5,443 nt of DNA, from positions 1-5,443 of the forward strand of contig JAGQTR010000310.1 of the NCBI GenBank assembly GCA_020438915.1, given 5' to 3'. Origin of the DNA: Mycobacterium sp. GTDB lineage: Bacteria > Actinomycetota > Actinomycetes > Mycobacteriales > Mycobacteriaceae. How positions within the stretch are numbered: the stretch's first letter is position 1; every line of letters starts with the position of its first letter. Below are positions 1 through 3,582 of the stretch, piece after piece. A program made the position numbers and the translations under genes. Below the pieces are notes generated by a model. The model ran no database searches, was not told the origin of the DNA, and saw only the letters and a program-made list of their open reading frames with translations.

Positions 1-1002
1 GTGGTGACGCCGCCGGCGCCGGGTGCGGTGGGTGCCCCGACCGAAGCCGCTTCAGCCAACGTTGGGAGTGGCGGCGCCTCCCTTGGCGGCGCTCCCGTAG
101 TCGGTGATGCGGGGGCGCTCGCGCCCGCCGGATTGCCAAATGGTGGCGCTCCAATCGAGGCCGCCGCAGGTGCGGTCGGCAATGCCGGCCCAGCCGCGGC
201 CGGTCCACCTGCGGGCGGTCTGCCCGCTGTGGGTACCCCCGGGGCGCCCATCGCCGCGGCGGCCCCCGGTGGAGGACCCGTGGCGCCGCCGGTGCCAGCT
301 GCGCCGATCTTCGGTGAAGCCGGGGTGGCCGCTCCTCCCGTCCCCCCGGCCCCAGGCGGAGGCGCTGCGATTCCTGCCGGGACCGTCACCCCGCCCGCAC
401 CGTCGGTTCCCGGTGTTCCGGTGGCATCTTCGGTGCCGGGTGTGACGCCGCCGGCGCCCCCGGTTCCCCCGTCGTCGACGAGCGCGGCAGTCAACAACCC
501 GATTCCGCCGTATTCGGGGCCCCCGCCGTCCTCGAATCGCGTCAATACCGCCACGCCGCAGTCTCCGGCTCCGGAAACCCCGGGCAGTTCGGCGACGGTC
601 AACGATCTGCTTACGCCACCCGGTGTACTGCGTACCGTCCAGGACGGTGTCTCGTCGGTGGCCGAGGCGCTGCCACCGCCGCCGGCACCGCTGCCGGGTG
701 CTGCCGGCGCCGCCAGCGCGGCTGTACCAGCTCCGGCGAACCCGCTGACACCGCTGGCTGCGACGGGTCTGTCCAACCTGGTTTCACCCCAGCCGTTGAC
801 CATCCCGTCGATTCCAGGTCTGCCGATACCGCTGCCCAGCGAGATCCCCGTACCGACCGACCTTATCTGCGTCGATACGACCTGGTCTGCCTCTCAAGGA
901 GGTTCGACCGCCGGACCCGCGAGCAACGCAGACATCCCGCAGGCCGTGGTCACCGGAAGCGCACCCGTCGGTGAGCGTCGTGACCGCTGGGACAATCCGT
1001 AA
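1..1002 (+). CDS. Pro/Ala/Gly-rich low-complexity protein, 5' end probably cut by the window edge
   Basis: The frame is open from base 1 to a TAA at 1000-1002 (333 codons). The first codon is GTG, but no upstream sequence is visible, so the real start may lie outside. I do not recognise a family. Residues 1-165 are nearly all Pro, Ala, Gly and Val; VTPPAP occurs at residues 2-7, 129-134 and 148-153, and APPVP at 95-99, 111-115 and 152-156. Residues 165-285 remain Pro-rich with Ser/Thr/Asn, and the last ~50 residues are more ordinary, with the only Cys (290) and a charged end (ERRDRWD). There is no lysine and no membrane helix. Such composition is known from exported, cell-wall-associated mycobacterial proteins, but no signal peptide can be seen here, so export is inference. 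High GC can keep wrong frames open; the Pro/Ala pattern and the more normal C-terminus favour a real gene. It is convergent with the GAF-ANTAR gene. Confidence 0.6.
   Translation: MVTPPAPGAVGAPTEAASANVGSGGASLGGAPVVGDAGALAPAGLPNGGAPIEAAAGAVGNAGPAAAGPPAGGLPAVGTPGAPIAAAAPGGGPVAPPVPAAPIFGEAGVAAPPVPPAPGGGAAIPAGTVTPPAPSVPGVPVASSVPGVTPPAPPVPPSSTSAAVNNPIPPYSGPPPSSNRVNTATPQSPAPETPGSSATVNDLLTPPGVLRTVQDGVSSVAEALPPPPAPLPGAAGAASAAVPAPANPLTPLAATGLSNLVSPQPLTIPSIPGLPIPLPSEIPVPTDLICVDTTWSASQGGSTAGPASNADIPQAVVTGSAPVGERRDRWDNP
4..20 (+). repeat. 17-bp direct repeat, copy 1
   Basis: The 17 bases at 4-20 recur exactly at 442-458. Both copies lie in the same frame of the Pro/Ala-rich gene and encode VTPPA plus the first two bases of a Pro codon. 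The identity at DNA level suggests internal duplication of a coding module, not a separate element. Confidence 0.7.
442..458 (+). repeat. 17-bp direct repeat, copy 2
   Basis: Exact second copy of the bases at 4-20, in the same reading frame. A third protein-level copy of VTPPAP (residues 129-134, bases 385-402) differs in DNA sequence, as expected if it has drifted. Confidence 0.7.
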
Positions 1003-1098
1003 CGAAGGAGTTCCGGGAGCTGGTCGAGACACGCTCCAGATGGACACGGGGCCGCCCGGTCATGATCAGATCTTGGCCGGCGGTCTCGGCCGGGCCGA
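1003..1098. other. convergent intergenic gap with weak hairpins
   Basis: This 96-bp gap separates two genes that end toward each other. Two small inverted repeats are visible: CGGG (1047-1050) with CCCG (1055-1058), and GGCCG (1075-1079) with CGGCC (1087-1091). Neither has a T-tract, so they are not classical intrinsic terminators, though GC-rich hairpins without U-tails have been proposed as terminators in mycobacteria. An AAGGAG at 1005-1010 resembles a ribosome binding site but no start codon follows at a useful distance. A 20-codon frame at 1040-1102 has no ribosome site and is not called. Confidence 0.4.
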
Positions 1099-1833
1099 CT
1101 AACGGTTTGTTGGCTGCGCTTTGGCGACCAGCTCGGTGGCGATTTTGGTCAACGGCACATTCGAGTCCTGAGACAACTTACGCAGCAACTCGAACGCCTG
1201 AACCGCGTCGACGCCATAGCGTTCCATGATCATGCCCTTGGCCTGCCCGATGGTGTCGCGGCTGGACAGCGCTCGGCGGAACTGCTCGTCGCGGCGCGCC
1301 GAGTTCCACGCCACAGACGAGTGGGCGGCAAAAATCAACCCCAGATTGCGCGACTCCGGGCCGAATGCGCCGGCCTGCTCGGAGTAGACGTTCAGCGCGC
1401 CTAATGTTTCCCCCGCAATGAAAAGCTGGAACGCCATGATCGACCGGATAGGGGTCTCGGCCAGCGCGTCCCGCCGGTAGTTCGGGAACCGATCGTCGGC
1501 CTCGAGATCCGCGACGTGGACGGTTTTCTCCTCCCACGCCGCTGTCAGGCAGGGACCCTCCAGATAGCGCTGTTGGATCTTGTCCAGCAGTAGCGGCCAA
1601 TGATGGGTCGCCGCCGGGGTTTCGATCTCTTTGGCATTGCGGGTGAGGGTGATCCCGGCGTACTGCGCACCGGCAATCTCCACAGCGGCATGCTCGGCGA
1701 GCTCGGCGACCACGCTGTCGGAGTCGGTGTCGGGCCGGTTGTGCAGGCCCTGGACCAGCTCCGCGACGCGCAGATGCGCAGCCTCCAATTCGGCTTGATC
1801 GTTCACCGTCACCGTCCGTTTGAGTCGCACCAT
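1099..1833 (-). CDS. GAF-ANTAR domain regulator (predicted RNA-binding antiterminator)
   Basis: 244 residues in a clear two-domain layout. After a short helical lead, residues ~40-175 form a GAF sensor domain (EGPC at 92-95 and GALNVYS at 145-151 are typical). Residues ~183-237 form an ANTAR domain, recognisable from RRALSSRDTIGQAKGMIMER, then AFELLRKLSQ and a final IATELV helix. ANTAR domains bind paired hexaloop RNA hairpins and prevent termination; the GAF domain would sense a small ligand or redox state, but which one cannot be read from the sequence. GAF-ANTAR proteins are numerous in mycobacteria. The ATG at 1831-1833 has only a weak AGAG just upstream; the next codon, GTG, sits at a better distance from it and is an alternative start. 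The gene lies 62 bp downstream of the DUF1990 gene on the same strand and has its own promoter-like sequence. The domain call is firm, the signal and targets unknown. Confidence 0.92.
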   Translation of the reverse strand: MVRLKRTVTVNDQAELEAAHLRVAELVQGLHNRPDTDSDSVVAELAEHAAVEIAGAQYAGITLTRNAKEIETPAATHHWPLLLDKIQQRYLEGPCLTAAWEEKTVHVADLEADDRFPNYRRDALAETPIRSIMAFQLFIAGETLGALNVYSEQAGAFGPESRNLGLIFAAHSSVAWNSARRDEQFRRALSSRDTIGQAKGMIMERYGVDAVQAFELLRKLSQDSNVPLTKIATELVAKAQPTNR

Positions 1834-1846
1834 GCTCTGGGCCTAT

Positions 1847-1875
1847 AGGTTACCGCCGATCACCCAGGCTGACAC
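1847..1875 (-). promoter_or_regulatory. candidate promoter of the GAF-ANTAR gene
   Basis: Reading the minus strand, GTGTCA (1875-1870, four of six matches to TTGACA) is followed after exactly 17 bp by TAACCT (1852-1847, fits TANNNT). The start codon lies 13 nt after the -10 box, so the predicted leader is only a few bases, consistent with the poor ribosome binding site. Prediction by eye only. Confidence 0.4.
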
Positions 1876-1888
1876 AGGATCATCTGTG
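1873..1888. repeat. inverted repeat CACAG-N6-CTGTG overlapping the -35 box
   Basis: A perfect 5-bp inverted repeat with a 6-bp spacer lies between the DUF1990 stop and the GAF-ANTAR start. It overlaps three bases of the candidate -35 (1870-1875), a usual place for an operator. In a transcript from the DUF1990 gene it would fold as a 5-bp stem with a hexaloop. There is no T-tract, so a classical terminator is unlikely. The arm order is opposite to a CRP site (TGTGA-N6-TCACA). Confidence 0.4.
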
Positions 1889-1895
1889 CCACGGT

Positions 1896-2393
1896 TCACA
1901 ACGCTCGCAAATAGCGGTCGGTGATCACCCGCTGCGCCAGCGAGGTGATTGGGGCACCCAGTCGACTCCACCAGGTCGCGTGCCGGGAGAACGCCGCCAC
2001 CTCGGCGATGACGTCTCCGGCGGTGGCGTCGTAGCGGACCAGGAAAAGCTCCTCGCCGCATTCCGGATGCCCGGGAAGCGTCCCGTAGGCGAAACCGCGT
2101 CGGTCCTGTTCGTCAACCACGTAGACCACCCGGCACGGCGCAACCACCGGCCCGAGATGTACCAGCACCTCAGCACCGACTTCGGCCACTGCGGTGGTGG
2201 ACTCGACGCGTAAACCCGCTCCCCGCAGCATCCCCCAGCGCATACCCTGCGTCGCAGCCCGGTCGAAACGGTCGCGGGTGCTGCCGATCACCGCCGACTT
2301 GCGTAAATGGTGGTATCCCGCGGGCATCGTTCTCGCGGTCGCTCCCACCTCCGGATACGTCAGCGGCTTGCTGGAGAGGTCGACCAACTTCAC
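1896..2393 (-). CDS. DUF1990 (UPF0548) family protein
   Basis: 165 residues from a GTG at 2393-2391 to a TGA at 1898-1896. Family marks, in order: LTYPEVGAT (11-19), PAGYHHLR (24-31), RWGMLRGAGLRV (52-63), CRVVYVVDE (87-95), RRGFAYGTLPGHPECGEE (98-115), FSRHATWWSRLG (135-146) and the end RYLRAL. DUF1990 proteins occur in actinobacteria and plants; their function is not established, so none is assigned. The frame stays open upstream to an ATG at 2606-2604, but that extension would lie antisense over the thioesterase gene and adds residues that do not resemble the family. The GTG chosen has AAGGTGG five bases upstream and gives the usual length. The protein is soluble, with no signal peptide. 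It is divergent from the thioesterase gene and upstream of the GAF-ANTAR gene; read-through into the latter is possible. Confidence 0.88.
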   Translation of the reverse strand: MKLVDLSSKPLTYPEVGATARTMPAGYHHLRKSAVIGSTRDRFDRAATQGMRWGMLRGAGLRVESTTAVAEVGAEVLVHLGPVVAPCRVVYVVDEQDRRGFAYGTLPGHPECGEELFLVRYDATAGDVIAEVAAFSRHATWWSRLGAPITSLAQRVITDRYLRAL

Positions 2394-2398
2394 GAATG

Positions 2399-2405
2399 CC
2401 ACCTT
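2399..2405 (-). promoter_or_regulatory. ribosome binding site deciding the DUF1990 start
   Basis: AAGGTGG on the minus strand, one base from the ideal AAGGAGG, ends five bases before the GTG at 2393-2391. It supports this GTG over the distant ATG at 2606 and over the TTG two codons downstream. Confidence 0.65.
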
Positions 2406-2414
2406 GTCACGGCC

Positions 2415-2422
2415 CAACGTTG
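2415..2422. repeat. 8-bp palindrome CAACGTTG in the DUF1990 leader
   Basis: A perfect 8-bp palindrome within the 51-bp divergent intergenic region, just downstream of the predicted minus-strand transcription start. A smaller symmetric heptamer, TGAGTCA (2421-2427), overlaps its edge. Either could be an operator half; there is no independent support. Confidence 0.25.
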
Positions 2423-2432
2423 AGTCACCCCA

Positions 2433-2438
2433 TACGGT
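2433..2438 (+). promoter_or_regulatory. -10 box of the thioesterase gene, predicted leaderless
   Basis: TACGGT fits the mycobacterial TANNNT pattern. Its last base is six bases before G2445, the first base of the GTG start codon, the normal distance from a -10 box to a transcription start. The mRNA would then begin with the start codon. No Shine-Dalgarno sequence precedes this GTG, which agrees. No -35 box is seen at 16-18 bp. Confidence 0.5.
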
Positions 2439-2439
2439 A
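2434..2439 (-). promoter_or_regulatory. -10 box of the DUF1990 gene, overlapping the plus-strand one
   Basis: Read on the minus strand these bases are TACCGT, also TANNNT. They are offset by one base from the plus-strand -10 at 2433-2438, because TACGGTA is nearly symmetric. Transcription would start near 2427 and give a leader of about 34 nt containing the AAGGTGG ribosome site. No -35 box is evident. Confidence 0.4.
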
Positions 2440-2444
2440 GGCAG

Positions 2445-3074
2445 GTGAGCGCCACTGAGTCCGCCGATACCCATGCCGGCGGGGGATTCAGCCAGCCGGA
2501 ACCCACTAGCCGCGGCGGTGCCGACTACGGACGGTTTGTCGAAGCAGTCCGTGAGCTGCAGGATCACGCACGGACGGCCAACGCGCCCGATGACGTGATC
2601 GGCCAAGCCGCCGACCTGGTTGAGAAGGTGTCGCGGCTCCTTGAGCCCTACGCCGCCGACGAATGGTCATCTCCGTCGGGCCGCCGGATGGACCTGCCCA
2701 ATCGCGGCAACATCTTGCAGGTGCCCTCGGAGTTGCATGTCACCGAGGACGGCCGCGTCACGGGGGTGGCACAGTTCCGCCGGTATTACCTGGGCCGAAA
2801 CGGAGCCGCACATGGTGGGGCGGTGGCGCTACTGTTCGATTCGCTACTCGGGTTCACCGCGTTCAAGCTCACCGGCGGCCGCGCTCAGCGCACCGCATTC
2901 CTGCATGTGGACTACCGCAAGATCGCCCCGCTGGAAAAGCAGCTGCAGGTAGACGCCGGAATCGACGTCGTCGAGGACCGTAAGATCTTCGTCTCCGGGC
3001 GGATCTTGGACGGAAGCGACGTACTAGCAGAGGGGCACGCGTTGTTCGTCAAGCTGAAGCCTGGTCAACCATGA
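2445..3074 (+). CDS. PaaI-type hotdog-fold thioesterase
   Basis: 209 residues from a GTG at 2445. The hotdog domain covers about residues 90-206: NGAAHGGAVALLFDSLLG (119-136) carries the HGG motif (H123-G124-G125) and an acidic residue at D132, the usual catalytic region of PaaI-like acyl-CoA thioesterases. It is followed by the strands TAFLHVDYRKIAPL and KIFVSGRILDGSDVLAEGHALFVKL. Residues ~28-70 are predicted helical, and residues 1-25 look disordered. The expected reaction is hydrolysis of an acyl-CoA thioester in the cytoplasm; the acyl chain cannot be told. The GTG has no ribosome site but sits where transcription is predicted to start. The stop overlaps the ATG of the next gene (ATGA), suggesting translational coupling. 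The fold is firm, the substrate is not. Confidence 0.88.
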   Translation: MSATESADTHAGGGFSQPEPTSRGGADYGRFVEAVRELQDHARTANAPDDVIGQAADLVEKVSRLLEPYAADEWSSPSGRRMDLPNRGNILQVPSELHVTEDGRVTGVAQFRRYYLGRNGAAHGGAVALLFDSLLGFTAFKLTGGRAQRTAFLHVDYRKIAPLEKQLQVDAGIDVVEDRKIFVSGRILDGSDVLAEGHALFVKLKPGQP

Positions 3075-3496
3075 GCGACGACACTCCGGAGATCACGGGT
3101 CGCTGGGCGCGCCAGCGGGACCGGTTGCGCGGACGGAGATTCGTCGACCTCGGATATCGCATCTCGGTCGGCGTGGTCGGACTACTTGTCCTGGGTGTGG
3201 GCATCGTCGCCATCCCGTACCCGGGCCCGGGCTGGGCGATCGTGTTCGTCGGTCTCGCCATCCTGGCCACCGAATTCGACTGGGCCCGCAGACTGCTGGC
3301 CTATGTGCGCATCCGCTACGACGCGGTGATGGACTGGTTCAAGCGGCAGGGTCTGTGGGTGCAGGTACTGGGCGTCGTATTCACCGCCGTGATCACGGTG
3401 GCGACCTTGTGGATGCTCGGCGTGCTTGGCTGGGTGGGGGAGCTGATCAACATCGGGCACGGGTGGCTCGATAGCCCCATTGGCATCGGGGGCTGA
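3071..3496 (+). CDS. small PGPGW-motif membrane protein (TIGR02611 type)
   Basis: 141 residues. A basic N-terminus (RWARQRDRLRGRR, 11-23) leads into a hydrophobic segment at ~31-49, then the signature PYPGPGW (49-55) and a second hydrophobic segment at ~56-67 ending in ATEFDWARR. A third lies at ~97-121. This is the actinobacterial PGPGW (PF09656-like) transmembrane family, whose function is unknown. Positive charge at the N-terminus and at 79-92 suggests those parts face the cytoplasm. The ATG overlaps the thioesterase TGA by four bases, so translation probably continues by re-initiation. thrS follows after 86 bp in the same direction. Family assignment is strong because of the motif and size; no biochemical role is claimed. 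Confidence 0.88.
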   Translation: MSDDTPEITGRWARQRDRLRGRRFVDLGYRISVGVVGLLVLGVGIVAIPYPGPGWAIVFVGLAILATEFDWARRLLAYVRIRYDAVMDWFKRQGLWVQVLGVVFTAVITVATLWMLGVLGWVGELINIGHGWLDSPIGIGG

Positions 3497-3510
3497 GAAC
3501 CCGCCCCGAT
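3485..3510 (+). repeat. 7-bp inverted repeat across the PGPGW gene stop codon
   Basis: ATCGGGG (3485-3491) and CCCCGAT (3504-3510) are perfect complements around a 12-base loop that contains the TGA stop. In RNA this gives a GC-rich hairpin without a U-tract. It could weaken read-through into thrS or protect the upstream mRNA end. Its right arm shares one base with the candidate thrS -10. Confidence 0.35.
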
Positions 3511-3515
3511 AGCAT
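3510..3515 (+). promoter_or_regulatory. candidate -10 box for thrS
   Basis: TAGCAT fits TANNNT and would start transcription near 3521-3522, giving a leader of about 60 nt. No -35 box is found at the usual distance; TTGGCA at 3480-3485 is 24 bp away, too far. thrS may have this promoter, be co-transcribed from 2445, or both. Confidence 0.3.
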
Positions 3516-3549
3516 GGTCGCGGTCAGCGCCACGATTTCGTCCCGACCA
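3515..3549 (+). other. possible hairpin in the thrS leader
   Basis: TGGTCG (3515-3520) pairs with CGACCA (3544-3549), enclosing 23 bases in which ACG-ATTT-CGT (3532-3541) can form a small inner hairpin. The outer stem exists only in transcripts that start upstream of about 3515, so it would form in read-through mRNA but not from the candidate promoter at 3510-3515. The stretch is too short for a T-box. Confidence 0.25.
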
Positions 3550-3570
3550 CGTCTAGCACCCTGAAAGTTT

Positions 3571-3574
3571 GGAG
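3571..3574 (+). promoter_or_regulatory. ribosome binding site of thrS
   Basis: GGAG lies eight bases before the ATG at 3583 and supports this start, which also gives an N-terminus fitting the TGS domain. Confidence 0.6.
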
Positions 3575-3582
3575 AACCCGCG

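Noticed and set aside
104..445. 113-codon frame inside the Pro/Ala-rich gene (+2 frame)
   Set aside because: Arg/Pro-rich translation typical of an out-of-frame reading of GC-rich repeats; no ribosome site.
1..1002. PE_PGRS or PPE family membership for the Pro/Ala/Gly-rich protein
   Set aside because: No GGAGG-type repeat array and no PE or PPE N-terminal domain is visible; the composition is Pro-rich instead.
784..1047. 87-codon minus-strand frame over the end of the Pro/Ala-rich gene
   Set aside because: No ribosome site or domain; it overlaps the less repetitive, more plausible coding end of the plus-strand gene.
1063..1073. Adjacent 6-bp palindromes TGATCA and AGATCT between the convergent genes
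   Set aside because: Short palindromes of this size are expected by chance; no spacing or repeat supports a binding site.
3514..3564. 16-codon upstream frame in the thrS leader (MVAVSATISSRPRLAP)
   Set aside because: No ribosome site, only one Thr codon, and its ATG lies upstream of the start expected from the candidate -10, so a threonine-attenuation leader peptide is not supported.
3497..3582. T-box riboswitch before thrS
   Set aside because: The gap is only 86 bp, with no T-box sequence (AGGGTGGNACCGCG type) and no terminator/antiterminator pair.
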